Of a stretch of 64,000 nucleotides of DNA, positions 23,048 through 34,445 are shown piece by piece. The notes beneath the pieces are model-generated. The model saw only the letters and a list, made by a program, of their open reading frames with translations. It made no database searches and was not told the origin of the DNA. The first letter of the stretch is position 1. The number at the start of each line of letters is the position of its first letter. Both the position numbers and the translations under genes were made by a program. The stretch spans positions 5,332,001-5,396,000 of the forward strand of contig WOAB01000689.1 in assembly GCA_027886185.1 (NCBI GenBank), in the 5' to 3' direction. Origin of the DNA: Rheum nobile (lineage: Eukaryota > Streptophyta > Magnoliopsida > Caryophyllales > Polygonaceae).

Positions 23048-24296
23048 ATATATGACAATGGGAGATGACACGAGAAAAATGTTGTTACTTGTTTAATTAA
23101 ACGGAAATTAATTGAATAAAGTAATCCAAACTTCAGGATCGATATTCCGCCAAATATTACACTCATGAGTTGGTTGCGTCCAATGACACAATAAAAATTC
23201 TGTTACCAAGTATAATCAAACCTAAACTTTGTATTTATGTAATTTATACAATTTTGTTGTCTTATTTATAAGATACGTAATGTAGGGGAAGTATATATCG
23301 AACTCATTGACTTTGAATTACCAAAGTATAAGGCTTGATGATCAATAGGAAATCAACCTTGATACCTTTTAATGTTGTTAGAAGGCACATGAATGATAAG
23401 TTTGATGATACTTGAAACATAAGTTAGGAAGGTGAGAGAGAGCTGTTTTAAGCATTGATGACAGTGCATCTGCCAAAGCAAGCAAAAGGAGATGAGATGA
23501 CATCGATCTTTAGACATTGAGACCCAACAAACTCTATGGTGTTTGGTACCAAAAAATCCTTCAATCTCACTCCATAAATCAATCTTCTTTCTTCTCCAAT
23601 ACAGTATACAGGATATTAATTTAAATTTTATAACATTTAATCGCCCGTGTATTGATGCAGTTGAAACCTACTCGCAGTGTATCGGGTCAATTATAATAGT
23701 AATATCACTTTTAAGCTAGATTTTTAAAATAAGGAATTGGATAAATATATAACTAAAATAACAAATAACAATGAAGAAAATAAATAATAGAATAAATGTG
23801 TCTAATATTAATATTAAAGATCACCAAAACAATAATTTAGAAAACAAAATCACACTTCAATTGAAAGAGAGTGGAAGGGGTAGTAAGTTAGTAGAAGTGG
23901 AAGCAAATCATCTACCCTCACCCCTCAAAGGCCCCAATGGTACAAAATTGGAGATGAAATGGGAGTGGAAGTGCCTCCTTCCACTTCCACTCAATTCCTG
24001 TCATTTTAACCGAATGAGCCCTAACTCATGTCAGATGATAATAAACGTGTATGAATCTAGCAAACAACCGTTGTCGCATAGAGCTAATCACATCCTCCCT
24101 TTGGGCTATAAGGGAAAACTAAAACAATACTCGTTATATCGCATTTCGCTTAATCCAACTCAATCCTAGAAAATCTAAAATAGCTTATTATTTTTCATGA
24201 GTGACTAAATTGTTGTCTCATAAATGACACTCGATTTCAACTCATAGGGATGTGATAAGAATACTCTTTTGTGAGTCTCATATCTTAACTCGGTAT
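22532..24296. other. UXT 5' flank and intergenic spacer
   Basis: This holds the presumed UXT leader and promoter, then AT-rich DNA with no supported gene. Visible items are a (TA)18 microsatellite at 23009-23044 and a perfect 11-bp hairpin stem gagtggaagtg / cacttccactc at 23963-23973 and 23982-23992, within a GGAAGTGG-rich stretch that could be the core of a small foldback element. Confidence 0.5.
23009..23044. repeat. (TA)18 microsatellite
   Basis: An uninterrupted TA run about 480 bp upstream of the UXT start codon. It is likely length-polymorphic, and might influence the promoter if transcription begins upstream of it. Confidence 0.95.
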
Positions 24297-24301
24297 TCTA
24301 T

Positions 24302-24473
24302 TGTAAAGAGATAATGAATTGTGGGAAAAAATAGATTTTGCTCTTCTCATTAGAACGATATATATATATATATATTGTTACAAGAGAGATATTTTGATAT
24401 ATTTAAAGATAACATGTCACAATGGAAAAGATAATTTACAAAAATAAAAGATTTGTAACTATCTACACTAATA
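24302..24473 (-). repeat. 3' LTR of copia element 3
   Basis: 172 bp. It begins TGTAAAGAG on the plus strand, contains a long TA run at about 24357-24375, and ends CACTAATA. On the minus strand it is preceded by the end of the RNase H frame and a CTTGCGGGGCTG purine-rich tract. Confidence 0.88.
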
Positions 24474-24486
24474 CAGCCCCGCAAGC

Positions 24487-27400
24487 TCATGGGCGGGTAC
24501 GAACATGTAACTTGTCTCGCAGATTTTGAAAACGAGATGAACCGATTGCCTTTGTGAAAATGTCTGCAATCTGATCAAGAGAACGAACATGACGAACGAT
24601 AAGAGCACCATCAACAACTTGCTCCCGAATAAAATGATAGTCAATCTTGATGTGTTTGGAGCGCTAGTGGAAAACCGGATTAGCAGAGAGAAACGTGGCA
24701 TTGAGATTGTCATAGAGAAGGATCGGCGGAGCAGCAATGGGAACATCCATCTCATGAAGGAGTTGTTGAAGCCAAATGAGCTCTGCTGCAGCAAAGGCGA
24801 TTGCTCTATACTCGGCCTCAGTGCTGGAACGAGCAACAACACGCTGCTTGCGGGAAGACCAATTGATGATGTTACCACCAAAATAAATGGCAAAACCATG
24901 TTGGGACCGACAATCGGCTGGATCAGATTCCCAACCTGCATCAGAGAAGGCAACTATTCGAGAATCTGAGGCCTTTTGAAGAACAAGACCACTTGAAATA
25001 GTACCTTTCAGGTACCACAAAATGCGTTTCACAGCAATTCAGTGAACCTCGGTAGGATTATGCATGAACTGACAAACTCTGTTAACAACATAAGAGATCT
25101 CAGGTCTTGTAATAGTGACATACTGTAAGGCCCCAACAACACTGCGATAGAGAGCTGGATCAGAGAGAGGATCTCCAGTCTGAATAAGGCGTGACCCAGG
25201 CTCAGCAGGAGAAGATAGAGGCTTGGCCCCAAACATGTTATTGCGCTCAAGAATATCATAGATATATTTCTGCTGAGACAGGCAGATAAAGGAGGTTGTA
25301 CGTGTCACTTCAATGCCAAGAAAATAATGCAGAGAGCCCAAGTCCTTGAGCGAGAAGTCAAAATTAAGCAGGCGAATAAAATCATCAATGAAGGAAGCAT
25401 GAGATCCAGTAATAATCAAATCATCGACATATACCAAGACATATACCACATGAGAACCATGCTTATTGATGAATAAAGAAGGGTCGGAACGACAAGCCTG
25501 AAAACCATGACGAAGCAAGGACTCCTTAAGTTTGTGAAACCATGCTCGTGGTGCCTGCTTTAACCCATATAAGGCTTTACGAAGCCTACACACGTACTTT
25601 GGACGATCCGAAGCTACAAAACCTTGAGGTTGATCCATAAAAATAGTTTCTACAAGATCTCCATTCAGAAAGGCATTATTGACATCAACCTGCCTAAGAG
25701 ATCAACCATTAGTGATAGCCAAACTCAAAATAAGACGAATAGTGGTAGGTTTCACAACAAGACTGGAAGTGTCAAAGTAATCAACTTCAGCTTCCTGATT
25801 AAAACCCTTAGCAACCAACCGAGCTTTGTAACAATCAATAGAACCATCAGATTTCCGCTTAATCATGTAAACCCATTTACAACCAACAATGTTAGCACCC
25901 GAAGGACGATGAACTAAATCCCAAGTACCATTCTTCATTAAAGCATCATATTCTAATTGCATAGCATGCTGCTAGTGGGGGTTCTTTGAGGCTTGATGGA
26001 AAAATTTGGGTTCAACAAAGGTTGTAAGAGCAACTGGCAATGGATATTTTGTGGCAAGTAATGCTTTAGGCTTTAGAAATTGAGTAGCAGACCTGGTAGT
26101 CATGACATGGGATGAATTGTCAGGAGGGCGAAACCAGCTCGGAGCATCAGGATATGGGTTGGCGGGCGACGGCGAGTCAGATCCAAAGGATGCCGAGGAG
26201 GATGGCGTTGCAGCGGACCCATACTATGCGGATAGACTGGACGACGATGAAGCTGACACCGAAGACGAGCCCGGTGAACTAGAAGACATCGGAGAGGACT
26301 CAACATGCTGACACGACCCATATGGAGACGATGACGCACCCGAAGGAGAGGAAATAGCCTCGGGTTCAATTGACGACAACCTAGATACAAGAGACGACAT
26401 AGACTGGAACTCAGGTGACAAGGGTTAGTCCGGAGACGGGACGGTAAGGGTGGTTTGCTGAAGCAAAGACAAGGGAACTAAGGCGACCATGTTAGAGGGC
26501 GATGAAGCGGACATGACTGAGTTGTGGGCTGGGAAAGGAAACATTGTCTCATCAAAAACCACATATCGAGAGACATAAACCCGGGAAGTAGGCACATGGA
26601 GGCAAACATAACCCTTGTGTTTGGAACTATACCCCAAGAATATACATGGTAAGGACCGAAACTCCATTTTGTTGTGGTTGTAGGGCCGAATAAAGGGATA
26701 ACACAAACACCCAAATGACTTTAGGAACCCATAATCTGGAATTTTGTCATATAAACACTCAAAGGGAGACCGAAAACCCAAGATTGGAGTTATGGTGCGA
26801 TTGATAAGATAGACTGTAGTGTGGAAGGCTTGTTCCTAAAATTTTGTAGGTAAGAATGAATGCGCTAGTAAGGCTAGACCCTTTTCAGCTATTACCTTGT
26901 TTTTGCGTTCAGAGGACCCATTTTGTTCAGGTGTATAAGGACAAAAGACACGATGTTGAATCCCTTTTGACTCGAGAAAAGACGAGACATTGCGATATTC
27001 CCCACCCCAATCAGTTTGGAACGATTTCATGGTGGTAGTGAATTGTGTTTGAACCATCTGCAGAAACAACTGAAAGACGGAGTAAACCTCAGATTTATTA
27101 GATAAAAAATAAATCCAAGTAAACTTGGTACAATCATCCACAAAACTAACATAATAGCGGTTCCCATTAAGAGATAACTTAAAGGACGGACCCCAAACAT
27201 CAGAATGAACTAACTCAAAAGGTATAGTAGACGCCCCTTGACGACTAGGTAGAGGCAAACGATGACTCTTACCAAGTTGACATGAACCACAAACTGGAGA
27301 CAATTTATTACGGAACATAAGCAAATGCTAACTCGACACTAAACGACGAAGGATAGACTCATGAGGATGAGCAAGGCAATGATGCCAACACTGGAGTGTT

Positions 27401-27815
27401 GTGCGAACACCAAGGCAAGCAACAGAACGACGTGTAGTGGAGGAAGGTAGTTGGGACGACTCAGCATGACTCAGAAGATGATACAAGCCATTCTCAACGG
27501 TGCCTCTGAGAAGGATCCGAACCTGCAGGTTTTTAACAAAACAACAATTAGGATGGAACTCAAGATAAACATTGTTGTCGCGGGTAACTTAGAAACACTC
27601 AACAAGTTTTTGGCAATTTGAGGTACAAATAGGATGTTGGTAAGGTGTAATGGTTTAGCAGCAAACTTGAAATTTAAAATAGAATGCCCTAAATGAGTAA
27701 TGGGTAGAGATTTACCGTCCCCGACAACGAGTTTATCGTTACCTCCATAGTTGGATTGTAAAGTGAGGTTACCAAGATCAGAGGTCACATGATGGCTAGC
27801 TCCAGAATCAATCAC
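24487..27815 (-). pseudogene. Copia element 3 polyprotein remnant: PR, INT, RT, RNase H
   Basis: The order on the minus strand is protease with IDSGASHHVTS (about 27812), integrase with CGSCQLGKSHR, HSDVWGP, FQTDWGGEY and EQNGSSERKN (27300-26850), a Ser/Pro-rich linker (about 26100-26520), RT with KARLVAKGFNQ, ALYGLKQAPRAW and YVDDLIITG (about 25420), and RNase H with SDAGWESDPADC, SSTEAEYRA and PVFH, then a TAG at 24662-24664 and SKHIKIDYHFIREQ to the final TGA at 24487. Other stops lie near 27470, 26836, 26425 and 25702, and frameshifts are visible. Plus-strand ORFs over this region are shadows. Confidence 0.88.
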
Positions 27816-27992
27816 CCAAGGATCAACGACATCAGATGGACTGTCAGCAGAGGCGATGAAAGCAGATTTTCTACCACGCTGAATGTGTGCAACAACCTTC
27901 TTGTTTGTGATAGGAAAATCATGCAGATTTAGTCTATTAAAACAATTGATAGCCTCATGACCTCCACGCTTACAAATCTTACAAATCTGGCA

Positions 27993-28840
27993 TTACAGCC
28001 TTGGGCGTTCAGTAGAGGAATCAATTTCATTTGAGGAAGACGAACTAGCAGACTGTCGGGACCCACCAGGACGGCGCCCGCGAGAACCATCAGAGGCAAC
28101 ATTTGTGGAGGGAGGATTGAGGAGAACCTCGTCATCAGCAATCTGTTGTTCTTCCTGAAGTAGCAGCCCCAACAATTTAGTGGAGGAAATAGGCTCAATG
28201 CGGATAACAACAGCGGAACAAAACGCATTGTATTGAGAGCCAAAGCCGTATAAAAGATAGGCAACCAAATCATCATCTGAAAAAGACATAAGCACTCGAT
28301 CAAAGCATCAGCAATAGCTCTCTTCTTCTCATAATAGTCAAGAATAGATAAGGATCCCTTTGTGACAGTTTGAAGCTGATGTCGTAAGTGCATTTGTTGA
28401 GACCGGGTTTGCGCGTGAAAAGTGCGCGCAAGAATGCCCCAGGCTTTGAAGGTTGAAGAGGTACGAGCAACCATGCCAAGCAACAGAGTCGTCAATGTCG
28501 AACGAATCCATAGAAGAACAAGCCGGTCCTTTGCAATCCATGAATTGTACGCCGGATTGGGAGCGGTGCGCTCGGGAACACCAGTTGAAGGATCGCCAGG
28601 AGTGGTCGGTGGAGACGTCGGGATCAGGACTGTAGACGGTGGTGGAGTGCCATCAACCAGGAAAGTCGCCAGACCATAAGCCTCCAGAGCGAAAGAGACG
28701 GTGCTACGCCAAAGAGCATAATTGGTGCGATCCAAACGAATCGCCAAGTTGGGAAAATGAAAATTCTAGTTAGAAGCACCAGGTTCAGCGGAAGCAGATG
28801 CAAGAATGTTGGTAGACGTTGAAGATGAATCAATAGACAT
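27993..28840 (-). pseudogene. Copia element 3 Gag
   Basis: The probable start MSIDSSSTSTNI is at 28840, 20 bp after the PBS. A TAG near 28770 interrupts it. The main frame carries LDRTNYALWRSTVSFALEAYGL, a Pro/Thr-rich insert, and FKAWGILARTFHAQTRSQ, typical of the longer-insert copia Gag class. A frameshift near 28300 moves to the frame with FSDDDLVAYLLYGFGSQY and an RGRRPGGSRQS basic Ser-rich tail, ending at 27993. The zinc-knuckle region (CKICKRGGHEA-like, about 27945-27985) is present but damaged. Confidence 0.8.
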
Positions 28841-28870
28841 GATTGAGGAATATATGTTAGGATGATACCA

Positions 28871-29033
28871 TGTAAAGAGATGATGAATTGTGGGAAAAAG
28901 ATGATTCTGCTCTTCTCATTAGAACGATATATATATTGTTACAAGAGAGATCTTTTGATATATTTAAAGATAACATATCACAATGAAAATATAATTTACA
29001 AAAATTAAAGATTTGTAATTATCTACACTAATA
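28871..29033 (-). repeat. 5' LTR of copia element 3
   Basis: 163 bp, followed on the plus strand by the tctat target duplication (29034-29038). It has a shorter TA run than the 3' LTR. Confidence 0.88.
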
Positions 29034-29038
29034 TCTAT

Positions 29039-30035
29039 TATTGTTATCTCAATGTGACATAAAGTATATAGAAATGAATCAAACACGATTTCTATTTAGG
29101 GACATATATAAGTTCTATTTACATACGCGGGATCACGTTTACCTTAAAATTATGAATTTACCAAAATATAAACACAGAAATATTTGAAAAATTAAAACTA
29201 GTCGTCAATATATAAATTATTCAAATCTCCCTCTTGAAACGTTACTCGTGCAGCAGAGATCGCCTAAAACGTGAACTAATTCTAATTCAATTCTAAGCTA
29301 ATCTTATCTAATCCCCCATTAATTTTTATATCGCTTCCACCCGTCTGTTGCAATCCACTGTTGGGCCCATCAATTCAAAGTTGAAATCACACATGGAGCC
29401 CAAAGAACGAAGTAAGAAGGCCACTACTGGCCCATACTATTTACTCACTTGATCTCTTATCGGGTATAGTATTTTGTTTCGAGTTCACAAGATATTCTCT
29501 GATCACATCTAAAATACTCCCAAAATATCTAAAATTTATTAAAGTATGAGCGTAGATTTTGAATGAAAATTAAATATAAAATAAATATGACATGCATAAA
29601 AATGATTTGTTTCAACCCATATATATATATGTTTCTTGCTTATTCTGTTGTCGGTGCAATTTAGTAAAATCCCAAACTATTACCTAGGCAGGCCATTCCT
29701 ATTTTTTGGTTGTCAATTTGCCAATAGTGTCGAAAATCTCATTGAAACACTTGGGAAAGATTTAGTATACACCAGTCAATTTTTTGTCGTACTCATTACA
29801 TTGCTTTCAGGAGAAACATCGACGCTCGTAATCCGGCGAGACTCACTCCGCTTCCTAGGCGGTGAGCCATTGATTAGCTTTCGGCGGAATTGAGGATATT
29901 TGTGGAAGGAAATGGTTGACATGTGATGACCTCCGATAACTTCCTATCGAATTACAGGTCTGGCCTCTTTCTACATGAAATTTAATATCATTTTCAAAAC
30001 GGATATATGTGAAATTGGATGAGATTTTCATTACG
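29039..30035. other. Intergenic, AT-rich, no gene seen
   Basis: No supported coding exon, RNA gene or element border was found. A plus-strand 85-codon ORF at 29636-29893 has no recognisable motif and looks like chance. Confidence 0.5.
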
Positions 30036-30215
30036 GATATCCATAAAATTACAGGTTTACTTCAGATATATATATATATATCAACAAAGTGACTGTATTT
30101 TTTTACCTAATTGACAAAGTGACTGCATTTTATGTGTGAAATTAGATCATATATTCACTACGAATATCCATAAAATTACAGGTTTACTTCAGATATATAT
30201 CAATAAAGTGACTGC
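30036..30215. repeat. Degenerate tandem repeat, continued beyond the next elements
   Basis: The phrase ggtttacttcagatatata followed by tcaacaaagtgactgta is seen at about 30052-30098 and again at about 30180-30215. A further related copy (gatatatatcaacaaagtg) lies at 34619, on the far side of the TRIM and copia 4 block. The block therefore interrupts an older tandem array. Confidence 0.65.
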
Positions 30216-30220
30216 ATTAT

Positions 30221-30870
30221 TGTTGGAATATAATTGTCCCACATCTAAAGTTGGGACATAACTTGCCTAGTATATAAGCTTGATGAGCTACTCCTCCTAT
30301 TGCCAATTGGTTTTAGGGTGGAACCCTTTTGGGCTTATATCTGGGTCTCCCCCCGTCTGGCCCATTGTCGATCTTGACATGGTATCAGAGTCTGGTTGCT
30401 TTCGGGCCCAAGTGTGTCGTTTGTCCCTGTTTGGGCCGACACACTTGAGGGGGAGTGTTGGAGTCCCACATCGGTTTGATGTGCCCACTCGCTCCAGTAT
30501 ATAAGGCAGTGGTCTACTCCCTCTATTGCCAGCTGGTTTTAGAGTGGAACCCCACAAGCTTATATGCTGGGCCTCTGCCCCATTTAACATAGTATCAGAG
30601 CGAGTTCGTTCATGGGTCCCTTTATTGGGTTGGTTGGGTCTGGCTATAAAGAGATTGAGATGCTCACCCACACCCGTTTGTTCAAGTGTCAACTGGGCTT
30701 GGCCAATTGCCCGCCCGTTGCACTTGTGGGGGCGTGTTGGAATATAATTGTCCCACATCTAAAGTTGGGACATAACTTGCCTAGTATATAAGCTTGATGG
30801 GCTACTCTTCCTATTGCCAATTGGTTTTAGGATGGAACCTTATTGGGCTTATGTATTGGGCCTATCTGCG
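30221..30870 (+). mobile_element. TRIM element array with three LTRs and two internal domains
   Basis: LTR a (30221-30379) starts TGTTGGAATATAATTGTCCC and ends TTGACA, directly followed by a PBS (TGGTATCAGAG at 30380). A polypurine tract (CACTTGAGGGGGAG) leads into LTR b (30456-30589), which starts TGTTGGAGTCCCACATCGG and ends TTAACA, followed by a mutated PBS (TAGTATCAGAG). A second tract (CACTTGTGGGGGCG) leads into LTR c (30735 to about 30870), nearly identical to LTR a but cut off at its 3' end. All three carry a TATATAAG box. Tiny internal domains without genes plus PBS and PPT define a terminal-repeat retrotransposon in miniature. The LTR-int-LTR-int-LTR form is a tandem made by recombination. 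Confidence 0.85.
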
Positions 30871-31057
30871 CTTATGCGCTGGTGTCCGCACGACCCCCAG
30901 TCTATGGGCCCACAGACTTCACGGCTATCCTGCGTGGTTGAAGGAGAAGATCGCCGCTGGTCGTGGCCAAGGATGAGGCTCCTCTCCCGGTTCGTCTGAC
31001 TCTTCTCCTCCTGCTGTTGGTCGCGGTCAAGGCCGAGGCTCGGGCGTAGCCAACGCG

Positions 31058-34000
31058 ATGCAGCCGTCTACTTCCACCTCTGCTCCCGAATCATCTTTAA
31101 CAAGTCAGGACCGTCAAGCTTTCGGTGCGACGCTTACCAACGAGCAGTGGACTGCCGTCCTATATAACTCCATGCACAACTCTTCTGAAAAACCTGGTAA
31201 GAATTGTTCCTGGATTTTAGATAACAGTGCGTCTTATCATATGACGGGCGCAAAGGAGCTTCTCCGGGATCTCAGACCAATCTCCCCAGTGTCTATTACG
31301 CTGCCTGATGGCCGTGTCTCATCAACAGTCCAAGAGGGCAGCCTATTTTTTGGCGCTCTCCGTATTTCTAATGTCCTTTTTATCCCTCATTTAAGCTGCA
31401 ATTTGCTTTCCTTTGCTCAGTTGACCAGGGATCTACGCCTACTTGTCCTATTATCTGATGTGCTTTGCATATTACAGGAAATCAGTACGAGGACGGTGAT
31501 TGGCGTGGGTAGGCAACACAATAGGGTCTATTGGCTGAAGACATTCTCTCCCATAGTTCGAGCTTCGTCGGTTCAGTCGTCTATCGCTTCAATAGCCCTG
31601 TGGCACTGTCGTCTCGGACATCCCTCTGCTGCAATTTTGTCTTCTATTTCAGAATTAGCAATTGATAGTTCTACTTTTTCAAAACTTAGTCCTTGTGATG
31701 CTTGTTATAAAGCTAAGCAAACTCGTTTGTCGTTTCCCATTAATTTCAATAAATTAGAATTTTTATTCAATCTCGTTCACTGTGATGTTTGGGGACCCTA
31801 TAGTACACCTTCGTCTAGTGGTGAATCATATTTTTTTACCATTGTAGACGACTTCTCTAGGGCTGTTTGGGTTCACTTGTTCGTCACCAAGACCGAAGTA
31901 CCGCAACTTCTCCAAAAATTTTGTTCTATGGTCAACACCCAATTTCGCAAGCAAGTTCGTCGAGTCCGAGCCGACAATGGAACCGAGTTCCTGCCCCTTC
32001 GTGCGTATTTTGCTGCTAAAGGAATAATCTTTGAAACATCTTGTGTGGCGACACCCCAGCAGAACGGGCGGGTTGAACGTAAGCATCGTCACCTGCTCAA
32101 CATTGCTCGTGCCTTGCGCTTCACCGCCCACCTTCCTATGCAATTTTGGGGTGAATGTGTCACTACCGTTGCGTATCTTATAAATCACACCCCGTCACCA
32201 ACTCTACAAGGCCGAACCCCCTTTGAGCTACTTCATGGCCGTGTGCCCGATTACAATTCTCTACGAGTGTTCGGTTGTCTCTGTTTCGCTGCCCAAATAC
32301 CGCGACATCGTAACAAATTCGCGCCTCGCAGTCGCAAGTGTATCTTCCTCGGCTATGCCCAAGGCAAGAAGGGTTGGCTTCTTTATGATCTCGAAACCAA
32401 GGGATTCTTTGCGAGTCGAGATGTCGTCTTCCATGAATCGCACTTCCCTTTCTCCGCTCCGTCTACCGACCGGTATGCTCCGCGTTCACCTTCTCCACAG
32501 CCTCCGCCGTCTGTTTATGATGAAGTTGCTTCTTCTCCGCTATCTGAGGAGGCAATTGCTTCGTCTCCTACACAACTGTCTGCTTCTTCTCCTGCTGCAG
32601 AATCGCCGCCAGAGGATAGGGGGAGTTCGGCTCCTGCTTCCGACGAGTCTGCACCGGCCTATCCACCTACGTTCGCTCCTACTACTCGTCACAGTGTTCG
32701 AGCAACCAAACCACCTGCTCGTCTCAATGACTATGTCTGCACATCTATGCGCCAATTAGACCCCCACGCTACTCTTCCACACCCCACGCCATCATCTTCG
32801 TCATCGTCCTCAGGTACGCGATTTCCGATTCAAAACTATGTCTCTTGCACTAACTTGTCTCCCTCGTACACCGGATTCTTGGCTGCGATCACAGCAGGGG
32901 ACGAACCTTCTTCATTCCGTCAAGCCGTTTCTCACGCTCATTGGCGAGAGGCCATGACAGCCGAGCTTAATGCTCTCGCTCATAACCGCACTTGGGTGCT
33001 CACGGATCTGCCTCCCGACAAAACGCCCATTGGTTCGAAGTGGGTTTACCGTATCAAATACAACTCCAATGGCACAATCGAGAGATATAAAGCGCGTCTT
33101 GTTGTCCTTGGCAATCGCCAAATAGAGGGCGTTGACTTCACCGACACTTTCGCACCCGTTGCTCGAATGGCTTCCGTTCGAGTTTTTCTATCTGTGGCCG
33201 CCATCAAAGGCTGGGAACTCCACCAAATGGACGTCCACAATGCTTTCCTCCATGGCGACCTTCATGAGGAGGTCTATATGACGCCTCCCTTGGGTCTTTC
33301 GGGGGTTGTGCCAGGCCAGGTTTGTCGTCTTCAAAAGTCACTCTATGGTCTTCGTCAGGCTCCGCGAAATTGGTTTGCCAAGCTCACCTCGGCCCTTCAC
33401 AATTTTGGGTTCAAACAAAGCTATGCGGACTACTCCTTATTCTCGTTTCAACAACAATCCAAGACGCTTCATGTTTTGATCTATGTCGACGATCTTATTA
33501 TTGCTGGTAATGATTCATCTACAATCTCTCGCTTTAAGAAGTATATGAGTACTTGTTTTCATATGAAGGATCTTGGTCCCCTCCAATATTTTCTCGACAT
33601 TGAGATTGCCCGGAGTAGCAAGGGTCTCTTTTTGTCTCAACGGAAGTACACCCTCAACATCCTCTCCGAGTCGGGTTTGCTTGGTACCAAGCCATCCGAC
33701 TTTCCGATGGAGCAACATCACAATCTGGCGTCTGTCTCATCCCCGTTATTCGATCATCCAGACAGGTATCGACGTCTCATTGGACGGTTGATCTATCTCA
33801 CTCTAACACGTCCCGAGTTGTCCTATTCGGTTCACACCTTGGCACAATTCATGCAGTCCCCATTGGTCGCCCATTGGCAAGCTGCTCTCCGCCTACTCCA
33901 TTACTTGAAGGGCAATCCAGGTAAAGGGCTGCTCCTTTCGTCCTCTAGCTTGCTTCAACTTCGTGCCTTTTGTGACTCCGACTGGGCTACATGTCCGACT

Positions 34001-34438
34001 ACTCATCGATCGGTCACCGGTTTCTTCATTCAGTTGGGCACCTCGCCCATCTCTTGGAAGATGAAGAAACAAGCAACTATTTCCCGCTCCTCCGCTGAAG
34101 CAGAATACCGTGCTATGGCATCTACTTGTTGTGAGCTTATTTGGCTCAAATCATTATTACTCTCTCTCGGTGTGAATCACACCCAACCAATGCGTCTATT
34201 CTGTGACAGTCAGGCCACCTTGCATATTGCTGCGAACCCCGTGTTTCATGAGCGGACTAAGCACATCGAGATTGACTGTCATCTTGTTCGCGATCAAATT
34301 CAGGCTGGAAACGTCGCAACCAACTACATTGCTTTCGCACAACAACCCGCTGATTTATTCACTAAGGCATTGGGCAAGCAACAATTTCATCACCTTCTAA
34401 GCAAGTTGGGCATGATCGATCCTCACGCTCTAACTTGA
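31058..34438 (+). CDS. Copia element 4 PR-INT-RT-RNase H polyprotein, 1126 codons open
   Basis: This is a continuous frame encoding the retrotransposon enzymes. The protease region (about residues 52-64) reads WILDNSASYHMTG, so the usual D-S/T-G catalytic triplet is D-N-S. Integrase follows with HCRLGH and CDAC zinc ligands, HCDVWGP, RADNGTEF and QQNGRVERK (about 183-350). RT has KARLVVLGNRQ, GLRQAPRNW and YVDDLIIAGND (Tyr about 809). RNase H has CDSDWATC, SSAEAEYRAM and HERTKHIEIDCHLVRD. The real frame extends upstream to about 30885 but has a TGA at 30974-30976, where a CGA would fit GRGQ-rich sequence. I use the next Met at 31058 only as the limit of the open frame. With the Gag half gone it cannot act alone. 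Confidence 0.85.
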   Translation: MQPSTSTSAPESSLTSQDRQAFGATLTNEQWTAVLYNSMHNSSEKPGKNCSWILDNSASYHMTGAKELLRDLRPISPVSITLPDGRVSSTVQEGSLFFGALRISNVLFIPHLSCNLLSFAQLTRDLRLLVLLSDVLCILQEISTRTVIGVGRQHNRVYWLKTFSPIVRASSVQSSIASIALWHCRLGHPSAAILSSISELAIDSSTFSKLSPCDACYKAKQTRLSFPINFNKLEFLFNLVHCDVWGPYSTPSSSGESYFFTIVDDFSRAVWVHLFVTKTEVPQLLQKFCSMVNTQFRKQVRRVRADNGTEFLPLRAYFAAKGIIFETSCVATPQQNGRVERKHRHLLNIARALRFTAHLPMQFWGECVTTVAYLINHTPSPTLQGRTPFELLHGRVPDYNSLRVFGCLCFAAQIPRHRNKFAPRSRKCIFLGYAQGKKGWLLYDLETKGFFASRDVVFHESHFPFSAPSTDRYAPRSPSPQPPPSVYDEVASSPLSEEAIASSPTQLSASSPAAESPPEDRGSSAPASDESAPAYPPTFAPTTRHSVRATKPPARLNDYVCTSMRQLDPHATLPHPTPSSSSSSSGTRFPIQNYVSCTNLSPSYTGFLAAITAGDEPSSFRQAVSHAHWREAMTAELNALAHNRTWVLTDLPPDKTPIGSKWVYRIKYNSNGTIERYKARLVVLGNRQIEGVDFTDTFAPVARMASVRVFLSVAAIKGWELHQMDVHNAFLHGDLHEEVYMTPPLGLSGVVPGQVCRLQKSLYGLRQAPRNWFAKLTSALHNFGFKQSYADYSLFSFQQQSKTLHVLIYVDDLIIAGNDSSTISRFKKYMSTCFHMKDLGPLQYFLDIEIARSSKGLFLSQRKYTLNILSESGLLGTKPSDFPMEQHHNLASVSSPLFDHPDRYRRLIGRLIYLTLTRPELSYSVHTLAQFMQSPLVAHWQAALRLLHYLKGNPGKGLLLSSSSLLQLRAFCDSDWATCPTTHRSVTGFFIQLGTSPISWKMKKQATISRSSAEAEYRAMASTCCELIWLKSLLLSLGVNHTQPMRLFCDSQATLHIAANPVFHERTKHIEIDCHLVRDQIQAGNVATNYIAFAQQPADLFTKALGKQQFHHLLSKLGMIDPHALT

Positions 34439-34445
34439 GGGGGAG

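Larger units (their letters stand above)
24302..29033 (-). mobile_element. Copia element 3, complete LTR retrotransposon, minus strand
   Basis: LTRs are 28871-29033 (5' in element orientation, 163 bp) and 24302-24473 (3', 172 bp). The length difference is mostly an expanded TA run, and about ten substitutions separate them. An exact 5-bp target duplication, tctat, lies at 24297-24301 and 29034-29038. The PBS (TGGTATCATCC on the minus strand) abuts the 5' LTR at 28860-28870. In element orientation the LTR starts TATTAGTGTAG and ends CTCTTTACA, again TA...CA. Gag, PR, INT, RT and RH are in copia order, with several stops and frameshifts. Confidence 0.94.

Noticed and set aside
23771..24169. 132-codon plus-strand ORF between UXT and copia 3
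   Set aside because: Composition follows a simple-sequence and hairpin region. No domain, and Asn/Lys-rich as expected of AT-rich DNA.
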